Part shown: positions 45,649 through 54,159 of the stretch, piece by piece
Numbering within the stretch: position 1 is the stretch's first letter
How the letters are laid out: every line of letters begins with the position of its first letter
Assembly: GCF_001039005.1 (NCBI RefSeq)
Contig: NZ_LDWR01000021.1
Coordinates: 186,001-250,000, forward strand
DNA length: 64,000 nt
Source: Burkholderia cepacia
GTDB taxonomy: Bacteria; Pseudomonadota; Gammaproteobacteria; Burkholderiales; Burkholderiaceae
Direction: 5' to 3'
Notes under the pieces: generated by a model
Told to the model about the DNA's origin: nothing
What the model saw: the letters and a program-made list of their open reading frames with translations, nothing else
Databases searched by the model: none
Program-made: the position numbers and the translations under genes

Positions 45649-46032
45649 ATGATTGATCACCTCTCCTTCGGCGTGGCCCACATCGGCCGCAGCCGCACCT
45701 TCTACGACAGCACGCTCGGCGCACTCGGCTACAAGCGGCTGTACAGCGACGACGGCTCGATCGGATACGGCACGGCCGAACCGGTGCTCTGGCTGCAGCA
45801 CGCCGCCCGCCCCGTCGCCGCCGATCCCGATTCGGGGCTGCACCTGTCGTTCAAGGCCGCGTCGCCCGTCGAGGTCGACGCGTTCTATCGCGCCGCGCTC
45901 GAGCACGGCGGCCAGGACAACGGCGGGCCCGGCAAACGCGAGCACTACGGCCCCGGCTACTACGCGGCGTTCGTCGTCGACCCCGACGGATACCGGCTGG
46001 AGGCGCATTGCGAACTGGACAACATCGTGTGA
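45649..46032 (+). CDS. VOC (glyoxalase/dioxygenase) superfamily protein
   Basis: A 127-residue vicinal-oxygen-chelate protein with two beta-alpha-beta-beta-beta halves: HLSFGVAHIGRSRTFYD at the start and YYAAFVVDPDGYRLEAHCE near the end, with His and Glu metal ligands. Another in-frame ATG lies at 45643, but 45649 has the right spacing from AAGGAG and aligns with the duplicated copy upstream. Substrate unknown. Probably controlled by the CGNR regulator. Confidence 0.9.
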   Translation: MIDHLSFGVAHIGRSRTFYDSTLGALGYKRLYSDDGSIGYGTAEPVLWLQHAARPVAADPDSGLHLSFKAASPVEVDAFYRAALEHGGQDNGGPGKREHYGPGYYAAFVVDPDGYRLEAHCELDNIV

Positions 46033-46052
46033 CCCGTCCGCGTACAAATGCC

Positions 46053-46089
46053 AAGGGCCCGATTCCGCTTGATGCGGAATCGGGCCCTT
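46053..46089. terminator. Bidirectional hairpin between convergent genes
   Basis: A perfect 16-base stem, AAGGGCCCGATTCCGC with its complement and a five-base loop, lies between the VOC gene (ends 46032) and the FAH-family gene (ends 46164). Short T-rich tails occur on both strands, so it could terminate both. Confidence 0.78.
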
Positions 46090-46163
46090 GCCTTTGAATC
46101 ATCGCCGTCCGGTTGCCGACGACCGCCGCAGGCGGTCGTTCAGCGGGATCGCGGCATGCGCGG

Positions 46164-47012
46164 TTATTGCGCGCCGCGGGTGCGCTGCAACTGCTCGCCG
46201 AGCCCTTCGATGCCGAGGCGCACCACCTGACCGGCCTTCAGGAACACCGGCGACGGCTTGATGCCCATGCCGACGCCCGGCGGCGTGCCGGTCGTGATCA
46301 CGTCGCCCGGCTGCAGGCGCATGCAGCTCGACAGATAGGCGATCAGCTGCGCGACGGTGAACACCATCGTGCGCGTGTTGCCGTTCTGATAGCGGTGGCC
46401 GTCGACTTCGAGCCACAGGTCGAGACGCTGCGGATCGGGCACCTCGTCGCGCGTGACGAGCCACGGACCGATCGGGCCGAACGTGTCGAAGCCCTTGCCC
46501 TTGTCCCACTGGCCACCGCGCTCGATCTGCCATTCGCGCTCGGACACGTCGTTGACGACGCAGTAGCCCGCGACGTAATCGAGCGCGTGCGCTTCGTCGA
46601 CGTCCTTGCACGTCGCGCCGATCACGACGCCCAGCTCGACTTCCCAGTCCGTCTTGACCGAACCCTTCGGGATGTCGATGCCGTCGTTCGGGCCGCAGAT
46701 CGAACTCGTCCACTTGCCGAACACGACCGGCTCCTTCGGGACCGGCATGCCGGCTTCGGCCGCGTGATCGGCATAGTTCAGGCCGATGCCGATGAACTTG
46801 CCGACATGCCCGACACATGCGCCGATGCGCGGTTCGCCGGACACGAGCGGCAGCGTGGCCGGATCGATCGCACGCAGCCGCGCGAGACCCGCGTCGGACA
46901 GCGCATCGCCGGCAAGATCCGGCACATGTGCGGACAGGTCGCGAATCCGGCCGTCTGCGTCGAGGATGCCGGGCTTTTCCTGGCCGGACGGGCCATAGCG
47001 AAGCAGTTTCAT
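46164..47012 (-). CDS. Fumarylacetoacetate hydrolase-family protein
   Basis: A 282-residue FAH-family hydrolase or lyase. The start at 47012 has an AGAGGT site. The N-terminal MKLLRYGPSGQEKPGILD is typical of the branch including ureidoglycolate lyase-like and 2,4-diketo-3-deoxy-sugar hydrolases. Metal ligands lie in DWEVELGVVIG, and the YCVVNDVSEREWQ, FDTFGPIGPWLV and TGTPPGVGMG blocks are complete. The IclR gene upstream, on the other strand, is a likely regulator. The exact substrate is undetermined. Confidence 0.88.
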   Translation of the reverse strand: MKLLRYGPSGQEKPGILDADGRIRDLSAHVPDLAGDALSDAGLARLRAIDPATLPLVSGEPRIGACVGHVGKFIGIGLNYADHAAEAGMPVPKEPVVFGKWTSSICGPNDGIDIPKGSVKTDWEVELGVVIGATCKDVDEAHALDYVAGYCVVNDVSEREWQIERGGQWDKGKGFDTFGPIGPWLVTRDEVPDPQRLDLWLEVDGHRYQNGNTRTMVFTVAQLIAYLSSCMRLQPGDVITTGTPPGVGMGIKPSPVFLKAGQVVRLGIEGLGEQLQRTRGAQ

Positions 47013-47676
47013 CGTGCTCAACCTCTGTTGTCGAATGGGACAGGATACCGGCCGACGCGGCCATTCGCGGCCGCGCGCCGGACTGATTGTCGATCGTCGA
47101 TTGCGCGCGTCGGCGCCGCATCCAGGATGGGGGTCGACGTGCGAGGGTCGCGCGGGCGCAGCGATCGAGGCGCCGCACGCAAGTACGGCACGCATCGAAC
47201 GGGCGGCCGCCGGTCTGCGCATCGGCGACGACGGCCCGGCACCCGCGACATGGTCCGGCCTGCGCCGGCCGGCTTCACGCGCGGCCACGCCGTCGCTGGC
47301 CCGCACGCCTTTGTACCATCGGCCGCGCACCGTGAAATGACGCGCGACGGATACCGACTATTGGTGCGCCCGTGGACGTTGCGGCGCAGCATCGGACGCG
47401 CTCAAGCGGCCCGATCCGTCACGAATATCGGCATCGCCTGCCATCGGCGCATGAATACTGGCTATTCGGGGTGCCCCTGTCATCGAGAACGTTTGCCAAT
47501 CCGTTCTTGTCCGGGAATGATCGGTAAAAAGACGCTGCATTGCACACTGTATGTTTATTGCTAAGCTCGTACGAATGGCTTTCATTGCCATACGCGGGCC
47601 CGATTTGTGCGCGTGCAGAACCGGCCAGCGTGCGTCGCCAACCGATCGACGGTAATCCCCCAACCTCACACCTAAA
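47013..47676. other. Long intergenic region between FAH-family and IclR genes
   Basis: About 660 bases with no gene I can support. Both strands have open frames of 80-125 codons around 47014-47392, but they lack ribosome sites and family features and look like shadows of GC bias. The part 47440-47570 is less GC-rich and probably holds the divergent promoters. It may also contain a decayed gene I cannot identify. Confidence 0.5.
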
Positions 47677-48498
47677 ATGCAGACAACCAACGACCCGCTT
47701 CCCGGCTGCGACGCTCGGGAATCGATGGCCGCAATCGACCGCTATCGCGCACCCGCGCTCGACAAGGGCCTCGACATTCTCGAACTCCTGTCGGAACAGA
47801 AGGAAGGACTCACCCGCACCGAAATCACGAAGGAACTCGGCCGCAACGCGAGCGAAATCTACCGAATGCTCGAACGCCTCGTCGCACGCCGCTACGTGAT
47901 GCGCTCGACCGGCGGCGACCGCTACACGCTCAGCCTCAAGCTGTTCGCGCTCGCGCACCGGCATCCGCCGATGAACCGGCTGATTGCCGAGGCGTTGCCG
48001 CCGATGCAGCGCTTCGCCGATGCCGCCGAACAGTCGTGCCACCTGTCCGTCTACGATCGCGGCAACCTGCTCGTGATCGCGCAGGTCGACGGGCCCGGCC
48101 CGTGGGGGGTGTCGGTCCGGCTCGGCTCGCGCGTCGGGCTCGCCGATACGGCGTCGGGGCGCGTGATGCTGGCGTTCCAGGGCCCCGAGCAGCGCACGCA
48201 CATGCTGGCCGAGCATCGCAAGGTCAAGGGCGAAGCGCCGCTGAACGAGCAGGAACTTTCGAATGCATGCCAGTCCATCCGGCAGTCCGGCTACCTGCGC
48301 CAGGACAGCCGCCAGGCGTACGGCGTGACCGACCTGACCGCACCGATCCTCGGGCCGTCCGGCCACGCGATCGGGGTGCTGACCTGCCCGTACATGCGCC
48401 GGATCGATGCGCACATGGCGCCGTCCGTCGACACGGTCGTCGAAGGGCTGCGCGACACGGCCGCCCAACTGTCGATGTGCCGCACCGAGACCTGCTGA
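47677..48498 (+). CDS. IclR-family transcriptional regulator
   Basis: A 273-residue regulator with an N-terminal winged helix (LDKGLDILELLSEQKEGLTR, then EIYRMLERLVARRYVMR) and a C-terminal IclR effector domain (SCHLSVYDRGNLLVIAQV, GRVMLAF, YLRQDSRQAYGVTDLTAPI). A second possible ATG lies at 47725; neither start has a strong ribosome site. Divergent from the FAH-family gene, which it may control. Confidence 0.9.
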   Translation: MQTTNDPLPGCDARESMAAIDRYRAPALDKGLDILELLSEQKEGLTRTEITKELGRNASEIYRMLERLVARRYVMRSTGGDRYTLSLKLFALAHRHPPMNRLIAEALPPMQRFADAAEQSCHLSVYDRGNLLVIAQVDGPGPWGVSVRLGSRVGLADTASGRVMLAFQGPEQRTHMLAEHRKVKGEAPLNEQELSNACQSIRQSGYLRQDSRQAYGVTDLTAPILGPSGHAIGVLTCPYMRRIDAHMAPSVDTVVEGLRDTAAQLSMCRTETC

Positions 48499-48679
48499 AC
48501 CCGGGTTCACCGAAGCGCGCCGCGTGCAACCGCGGCCGCGCCAACCGAGATCGCGCAAGACACCCGTGCGATGCGCGATCTCGGTGCCATATCGTGCGCT
48601 TCCGGCGCTACGCTAAAATAGCGGCCCTCTCAAAAACTACGGCGGCCGGTTGTCGCGGCCGTCGTGTCCGATGGATGTC

Positions 48680-49222
48680 ATGGCCAAACTTCTGAACGAT
48701 CAAGAATTCCAGCGTTTCTCCGAACTTCAGCAGAAGCAGGCAAGCTTCACGATCACGCCCGAAGAGGCGGACGAACTGCGCGATATCGTCGCGCACGCGC
48801 AGAAGAAGCGCGACGATCGTGCCGCCGCGATGCAGGCAATCGAGAACTACATCGAGCAGTTCGACATCACGCCCGACGAGCTCTTCTCGCCCGAACAGAT
48901 CGGCGACGCGGCACGCACCTATGGGCTGATCACGGCAACCAAGAAGGAACGTGCGCTGCCGCCGTCGATCACGTTCAACGGCAAGCCGTACCAGTGGACC
49001 AAGACGCTTCCGGACGACGTGCGCGGCGCGCTGTTCGACGCGTTCACGTCCGGCGAGTCGGTCAAGCGCTTCATCGCGATGCCGAAGGACATCGCGCGTT
49101 GCGCACTGACGATCGCCCGCCTCGAGCGCGAAACCGGCGCTGTCTATGCCGATCCGCACCTCGAGGAACTCGCGATTTCGCGCGACCTGGTGAACGACGC
49201 GGCGTCGAAACTCGCTGCCTGA
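48680..49222 (+). CDS. Unknown protein with a DITPDEL motif (weakly H-NS-like)
   Basis: A 180-residue soluble protein. The first 75 residues are helical and charged and include AIENYIEQFDITPDELF, which resembles IRAKIEEYDITPEELGF in the H-NS family protein at 52838-53140. The C-terminal part lacks the H-NS DNA-binding motif and instead has PPSITFNGKPYQWTKTLP followed by a helical region. ATG codons at 48671 and 48680 are both possible. The gene is followed by the 23-bp repeat array. Function unknown. Confidence 0.72.
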   Translation: MAKLLNDQEFQRFSELQQKQASFTITPEEADELRDIVAHAQKKRDDRAAAMQAIENYIEQFDITPDELFSPEQIGDAARTYGLITATKKERALPPSITFNGKPYQWTKTLPDDVRGALFDAFTSGESVKRFIAMPKDIARCALTIARLERETGAVYADPHLEELAISRDLVNDAASKLAA

Positions 49223-49315
49223 ATGTGACCACGGGCACGATTCATGCGTGCCCGTACCTCCGCGTGACGCCGGCATTGGCCGGCGCCGCGCTCGCGGAAG
49301 CCATGCGTCCGCATG

Positions 49316-49586
49316 CTCCCGAAAAACCTCACCTTGGCGTCCCGCAAGCGCTCACCCACGCCTCCCGAAAAAGCTCACCCAATGCTCCTGGAGACCCTCA
49401 CCAAGGGCTCCCGAATGTCCTCACCGACGCCTCCCGCAGGCCCTCACCAACGCGTCCCGGAAAGGCTCACCGGCGCCTCCCGCAGGTGCTCACCGGCCGC
49501 TCCCGGGAAGGCTCACCGAACGCTCCCGTATCGGCTCACCACACGTTCCCGAAGAAGCTCACTCGCGGCTCCCGAAAAATCTCACC
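49316..49586. repeat. 23-bp phased tandem repeat array (12 boxes)
   Basis: Twelve CTCACC boxes (one is CTCACT) start at 49328 and then every 23 bases exactly to 49581. Twelve bases before most boxes is a CTCCCG or GTCCCG box. On the minus strand the unit reads GGTGAG-N6-CGGGAG-N5. Spacer bases vary freely while both boxes are kept. It lies about 95 bases downstream of the 48680 gene. The remaining 49587-49875 is non-coding with nothing recognisable. Confidence 0.93.
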
Positions 49587-49875
49587 TTTGTCGCGATTTC
49601 GAATTTGCGACGCCGGATTGCGGTGGCAAATGCGTGCGAGCACCTTGTGTGAAACGGTCGCGCGGAACGGATATCGGAGCGCGTGACAGGCGTTTCCCGG
49701 CGCCATGAGCGGGTCGATATCTCAATGGCGAACAGGTTCGATGCGCTTAAAGTGTTTCGCGCAGGAAGCGGACTCAAATAATCTGCATTCCTGACGGTAC
49801 ACGTCCGCGATACGCCGGGTATCGGGACCATCGACTTCAATGCGATAGCCCCTCGCTTCGGGCACCCGACAGTCG

Positions 49876-52233
49876 CTACGGCTGCAACTTCATCCTGAAG
49901 CCCACGACACCGGGCTCCTCCGTCGTCGACACCGCAAAACCGCACGACTTCGCGAGCGAGATCATCGCCGAATTCTCGCGCAGTGCTTCGCCGATCATCC
50001 ATGCGGTTCCGCGCGATCGCGCATAGTCGATGATGCGGGCCATCATCAGCCGGCCAAGCCCCTTGCCTTTCTGATCGGGCCGCACCGCGATCGCGAACTC
50101 GGCCGTCTCGTTGTCGGGATCGGCAACCGCGCGCGCCACCGCGAGCGTATGGTCGCGCCCGGACACATCGGTGTACGACACGATGAAGGCCATCTCGCGG
50201 TCGTAGTCGATCTGTGTCATGCGCGCCACCTGCGAATGCTCGAAGCTGCGCACCGCGCCGAAGAAACGCATCCGCAGATCCTCCGGCGTCATCGCGCCAA
50301 GCAGTTCGTTGTGCGCGGCCTCGTCTTCCGGACGGATCGGACGGATCGTCACCGTCTCGCCGCGCCACTCGAGCGTTTGTTCAAGGTGGCGCGGATACGG
50401 CATGATCGCCAGCCGGCTGCGCCCTGCAGCTACCGTGATGCGCGGCGCGATCACCAGCGCGCGGTCGGACAGCACGCGCAGCGTGACGGACATCGCAACG
50501 ACTTCGCGCACGTCGCAGACGACCTGCGACAGCGCCGTCAGTGCGTCGAGCGTCGGCTCGACAGGTGTGCTGCGCGCATACGGCGAGCGCTCCATCACCG
50601 CGCGCGCGAGCACGGTGTTCAGCGGCGGCAGGCCGTAGACAACGAACGGCGCGGATACGCCGTCCGCAGGCGGCACGGCATAACGAAACACCGGACCGAA
50701 GTTCGAATCGTCGTACATCTCGACCGTGACATCGACGACTTTCTCACCCGCCTGCGCGTCAGCCTGCTCGCCCTGCAGACCGAAATGGGCCAGCCAGCGC
50801 AGCGCGGCTTCGCCAGCCAGTTCGTGCTGGCCGGCTTCGACCATCCGGCGCGCGTCGGCCTGCGCGGATGCAACGCAGTCGGCCGGCTGCAGCGGCGTGC
50901 CCTCGGGCGTCTGCATCAGCAGTTGCCGCCCGAGGTTGTAGTCGACGAGACGCGCATACGCGCGCGCGAGCCGCTGCGGCGTCGTGTGCACGGGAATGCC
51001 GTTCGCGTGCAGCGCATCGCGCGTCGCCGCATCGACCGCGCCGAAGAAACACGCGAGGATGCCGCGGTGCGCGAACTGCCGCGATTCGATCAGCGTGCGC
51101 GCAACCGAATCGGCCGGCGCGCTGTGGGAAGTCGAATGGACGACGAACAGCGTGCCCGTTTGCGGAAACGGCGCGAGCGCCTTGATCGCCGCGGCAAAGT
51201 GCTCGGGGCGCGCATCGTCGCCCAGCGTCAGTGGATTGCCAGGCGCCGCGAGATGCGGCAGCGCGGCCGACACGGCCGACGTGGCTGCCGGCGACCAGCC
51301 GGTCAGCACGTCGCGCACCTCGGCGACCGCATCGACCGCGAGTTTCGCGACGCCCGCATCGCTCGTCACGAGCGTCGCCGCGCCGCGCGCCGTGACGCGG
51401 CCGACGCCGAGCGTCTCGATCTCGTCAAGCAGATCGTCGAGCGCATCGACGCGCACCATCCCCGCGCGCTGGAACGCCGCCGTATAGAGCGCATCGCCGG
51501 GATCGGCGCGCCCGGTGCGCAACGCGAGCACCGGCTTGTTGCGTGCGGCCGCGCGCGCGGCCGACATGAACTTGCGCGCGGCACGCACGGTATCGAGTTC
51601 GAGCAGGATCGCGCGCGTGCCGGGATCGCTCGCCAGATAGTCGAGCACGTCGCCCGCATCGACGTCGGATTCGCCGCCGAGCGCGACGACATGCGAAAAA
51701 CCGAGACCACGCGCATCGGCCCAGCCGAGCACCGCGTTCGTCAGCGCATTCGATTGCGACACCCACGCGACGCCGCCCGATCGCGCCGTATAGGCCGGTG
51801 CGCCGAAATGCGCATGCCGTGCGGGCGACAGCACGCCGAGGCTGCCCGGCCCGACGATACGGAGCACGAACGGCTTCGCCGCCTTGAGCGTGCGATCGAG
51901 CGCGACGCGATCGGCATCCGTGCGCGCCTCGCCGACGATCACCGCGACGCGCGTGCCGAGCTCGCCGAGCTTGCGCACGATGCCGGCCCAGGTCGCGGGC
52001 GGCGTGCAGATCAAGGCAATCGACGGCGACGCCGGCAGCCTGTCGACATCGGCGACGACCGCATGCCCGTTCAGCTCGCGATACTTCGGGTTGACGGGCC
52101 ACACAGGCCCCTGGAACGCGCCGTCGAGCACGCGCGACCACACCATCGCGCCGATACTGCCCGCGCGCGATGACGCGCCGACGACCGCAACGGACTTGGG
52201 CTGGAACAACGCATCGAGATGGCGAACGGTCAC
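49876..52233 (-). CDS. Pat-like protein acetyltransferase (NDP-forming acyl-CoA synthetase domain plus GNAT)
   Basis: A 785-residue protein. The start is taken as GTG at 52233, with GGGAG five bases upstream, giving MTVRHLDALFQPKSVAVVGA. The N-terminal CoA-binding and ligase-like domains of the ADP-forming acetyl-CoA synthetase family span about residues 5-460. A region of about 120 residues follows where an ATP-grasp domain is usual, but it is short and poorly conserved. The C-terminal GNAT domain has RPDQKGKGLGRLMMARI. The layout matches Pat/PatZ, which acetylate metabolic enzymes such as acetyl-CoA synthetase. Confidence 0.85.
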   Translation of the reverse strand: MTVRHLDALFQPKSVAVVGASSRAGSIGAMVWSRVLDGAFQGPVWPVNPKYRELNGHAVVADVDRLPASPSIALICTPPATWAGIVRKLGELGTRVAVIVGEARTDADRVALDRTLKAAKPFVLRIVGPGSLGVLSPARHAHFGAPAYTARSGGVAWVSQSNALTNAVLGWADARGLGFSHVVALGGESDVDAGDVLDYLASDPGTRAILLELDTVRAARKFMSAARAAARNKPVLALRTGRADPGDALYTAAFQRAGMVRVDALDDLLDEIETLGVGRVTARGAATLVTSDAGVAKLAVDAVAEVRDVLTGWSPAATSAVSAALPHLAAPGNPLTLGDDARPEHFAAAIKALAPFPQTGTLFVVHSTSHSAPADSVARTLIESRQFAHRGILACFFGAVDAATRDALHANGIPVHTTPQRLARAYARLVDYNLGRQLLMQTPEGTPLQPADCVASAQADARRMVEAGQHELAGEAALRWLAHFGLQGEQADAQAGEKVVDVTVEMYDDSNFGPVFRYAVPPADGVSAPFVVYGLPPLNTVLARAVMERSPYARSTPVEPTLDALTALSQVVCDVREVVAMSVTLRVLSDRALVIAPRITVAAGRSRLAIMPYPRHLEQTLEWRGETVTIRPIRPEDEAAHNELLGAMTPEDLRMRFFGAVRSFEHSQVARMTQIDYDREMAFIVSYTDVSGRDHTLAVARAVADPDNETAEFAIAVRPDQKGKGLGRLMMARIIDYARSRGTAWMIGEALRENSAMISLAKSCGFAVSTTEEPGVVGFRMKLQP

Positions 52234-52491
52234 ATCGGCTCCCTGCGGTAACGAAAGACGATCCGATCGGCTTGCGGCCGGACAGGCCCCGCGCCGATCG
52301 ACGCGAACCCCAAGCATAGGCGAAGCGCATGCGGCTGCCTATATGCCGTACGGCCGACTATCCGACGCGCGTCAACGCTCGCACCATGGACCTGCAACAC
52401 AAGCGCGGCCCGGCATCGCCGCACGCCGGCCGCGCACATTTGCGCGGCGCGCACGGCGCAAGCAATGCAGCGCGACGCTGCGGCCGCTTCC

Positions 52492-52534
52492 TCAAAGGTG
52501 AGGATTTACAGGAGCCATGGTGAGTATTTTCGGG
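52492..52534. repeat. Two copies of the GGTGAG-N6-CGGGAG unit
   Basis: GGTGAG at 52495 with CAGGAG 12 bases on, and GGTGAG at 52517 with CGGGAA 12 bases on. The internal spacing equals that of the 49.3 kb array, but the tandem offset is 22 instead of 23 bases. The left flank AAAGGTGAG also matches the array's outer edge. Confidence 0.8.
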
Positions 52535-52816
52535 AATTGCACGACGCAACGCGCAAACGCGCGAAAGGTGATGAGATTTCGCGGCATACATGCACCACGG
52601 AAATCGCGAATACCAATGCGCATGCGCTGCGCAATTGCACGGTTGTTTACCGGAATTCGCCGCTATAGACAGTTGAATCGCGGCGAATTCGCAAAACGTG
52701 ATCCGTTAATCGCGCGACATTTCACGTCGATTCGTCAGCGGGAATCGCACGGCGACTGCGCAAAAACAAAACGGTGCGACGGCCGCATGGCCGTTCGCAC
52801 CGTCGGTCGGCGCACG

Positions 52817-52837
52817 AAAGGTGAGGATTTTCGGGAG
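52817..52837. repeat. Single repeat unit abutting the H-NS stop codon
   Basis: GGTGAG at 52820 and CGGGAG at 52832, ending at the base before the stop codon of the H-NS gene (52838). The flank AAAGGTGAG is shared with the other two loci. Seen from the gene, it is CTCCCG-N6-CTCACC-TTT immediately after translation ends. Confidence 0.82.
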
Positions 52838-53140
52838 TCAGTCCTTGATCAGGAAACGCGCGCGGTTCTTGCCGAGCCATGTCGGCGACCGCCCCCGGCC
52901 ACTCCAGGTTTCGCCCGTCTTCGGGTTCAGGTATTTCGGCGGCAGCGTACGCTTCGGCTTCGCGGCAGCTGCGGCGGCGCTACCTGCCGGACGAAAACCG
53001 AGCTCTTCAGGCGTAATGTCGTATTCCTCGATTTTCGCGCGGATATCGGCAATCGCATCGGAAATCGCTTTTTCGCGTTCCTTGTCGATCTTTTGCTGAA
53101 GCCGTTCGAGCTGCGCGCTCAGTTGCCTGTAGGTCGCCAT
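52838..53140 (-). CDS. H-NS family nucleoid protein
   Basis: A 100-residue H-NS family histone-like protein: an N-terminal coiled-coil oligomerisation region (residues 5-45), the linker DITPEELGFRP and an alanine-rich hinge, then the C-terminal DNA-binding domain with NPKTGETWSGRGRSPTWL, the core motif that enters the minor groove of AT-rich DNA. Expected to silence AT-rich, often foreign, genes. It has a 23-bp-family repeat directly behind its stop codon. Confidence 0.93.
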   Translation of the reverse strand: MATYRQLSAQLERLQQKIDKEREKAISDAIADIRAKIEEYDITPEELGFRPAGSAAAAAAKPKRTLPPKYLNPKTGETWSGRGRSPTWLGKNRARFLIKD

Positions 53141-53243
53141 ATGGATGGGACTCCGTGAGTGTTATTCGTGAAAAATAGGTGACTCTAAGCAAACAGAAAA
53201 GCACTTCGCCCGATCGAGGTCTCCTCGGCCGGTCATTTCAGGA

Positions 53244-53516
53244 TCAATAACCGTTTTTCTTCTTGCATGCGAAGAGAAGATTTCGCGTGGCGTCATCACT
53301 CGATTGCTGAAGCACTTCGAAATCCCCGTTGCAGATGGCTCGGGCATTGTCCGTGCAATTGCTCCAGTCGCTGCCGGTGCATTGCACCTGCGTCGTCGGA
53401 CGCCCGTCCGAAGTGAACAGCGGCGCCGAGCCGCCGCACCCGCCGAGCCCCGCAACCAGAGCCAACACTACGGCCGCCCGAGGCCGCCGACAGACCGACG
53501 CAAGCATGTGATTCAT
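53244..53516 (-). CDS. Small lipoprotein of unknown function
   Basis: A 90-residue exported protein. The hydrophobic signal (AAVVLALVAGLGGC) ends in a lipobox, with the cysteine at residue 27. Mature part is small with four further cysteines (QCTGSDWSNC, AICNGDF, FACKKKNGY), probably two disulfides. The start at 53516 has a GGGAA-type site. It does not resemble a family I can name. Confidence 0.75.
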   Translation of the reverse strand: MNHMLASVCRRPRAAVVLALVAGLGGCGGSAPLFTSDGRPTTQVQCTGSDWSNCTDNARAICNGDFEVLQQSSDDATRNLLFACKKKNGY

Positions 53517-53577
53517 TGTTGTTCCCGTCAACCTTTTTTTGAATGTCGCGAGTATGCCATGCGCGGCCCGCCAGCCG

Positions 53578-54105
53578 TCAGTTCGGCGTGCGCTCCGGTT
53601 GCCCGCGCGCCTTGTACGGCAGGCTCCGGCGCGGATCGTCGGTGATGCGAACGAACACCTGCTCGACGTCCGGAAGCGCCTCGAGTTCGCGCTGCAGCGC
53701 CTGGCGATCGAACGCCGGATCCGCGCATCCTTCGACGTAAATAAAACGCCGCTGCACGGTGATCCACAGGCTCGTGCCGCGCAGGCGATCGGAGCCGGCG
53801 AAGTGTGCCTTCGCGGTGTCGGCGATCGGCGCGTCATACATATACGAGTTCGGCTTCGTGCAGCGGTGGGCGAGCCAGCAGGTGGTGCCGCGTTCGGCAC
53901 GGTAATGCGCGTCGTCCGTCATCTCGGCCCGGGTCATCCACGGGCCGAGCGGCAACGGGCATTCGGCCAGGTCCTGCGACAGCGCGAAAAACGGATCGTT
54001 GTACCAGTTGCGCCGCGCCTCGGGCGCATCGGCGTCACCCGACTGCGCGAGCGCGGAGGTCGCCAGCAACATGGTCAGCCACCCTGCGATGCCGATCCGC
54101 TTCAT
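53578..54105 (-). CDS. Periplasmic protein with a BON-like domain
   Basis: A 175-residue exported protein: signal peptide with cleavage after ATSALA (about residue 20), an N-terminal region with three cysteines, then LWITVQRRFIYVEGCADPAF and a helix-strand ending in VEQVFVRI, which fits a single BON domain, a phospholipid-binding fold. It stands behind the sigma-54 regulator gene in the same direction, 54 bases away, but may be independent. Confidence 0.72.
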   Translation of the reverse strand: MKRIGIAGWLTMLLATSALAQSGDADAPEARRNWYNDPFFALSQDLAECPLPLGPWMTRAEMTDDAHYRAERGTTCWLAHRCTKPNSYMYDAPIADTAKAHFAGSDRLRGTSLWITVQRRFIYVEGCADPAFDRQALQRELEALPDVEQVFVRITDDPRRSLPYKARGQPERTPN

Positions 54106-54159
54106 CGTGATCTCCTGTTCGATGCACTACGCCTGGCCGCATCGGCATCGCCGATCGGC

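Larger units (their letters stand above)
52234..52837. other. Intergenic region between the Pat-like and H-NS genes
   Basis: About 600 bases. The left end should hold the Pat-like promoter. It contains two loci of the GGTGAG-N6-CGGGAG repeat (52492-52534 and 52817-52837), listed separately. The middle is lower in GC with several GCGAAT-like words and no supported gene. Confidence 0.55.

Noticed and set aside
47014..47392. Open frames of about 80-125 codons on both strands between the FAH-family and IclR genes
   Set aside because: They overlap each other, have no ribosome site and show only compositional bias. Treated as non-coding.
49316..49586. CRISPR array
   Set aside because: The period is 23 bases with two short conserved boxes and variable bases between, not long identical repeats with unique spacers of 30 or more bases. 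No cas gene is nearby.
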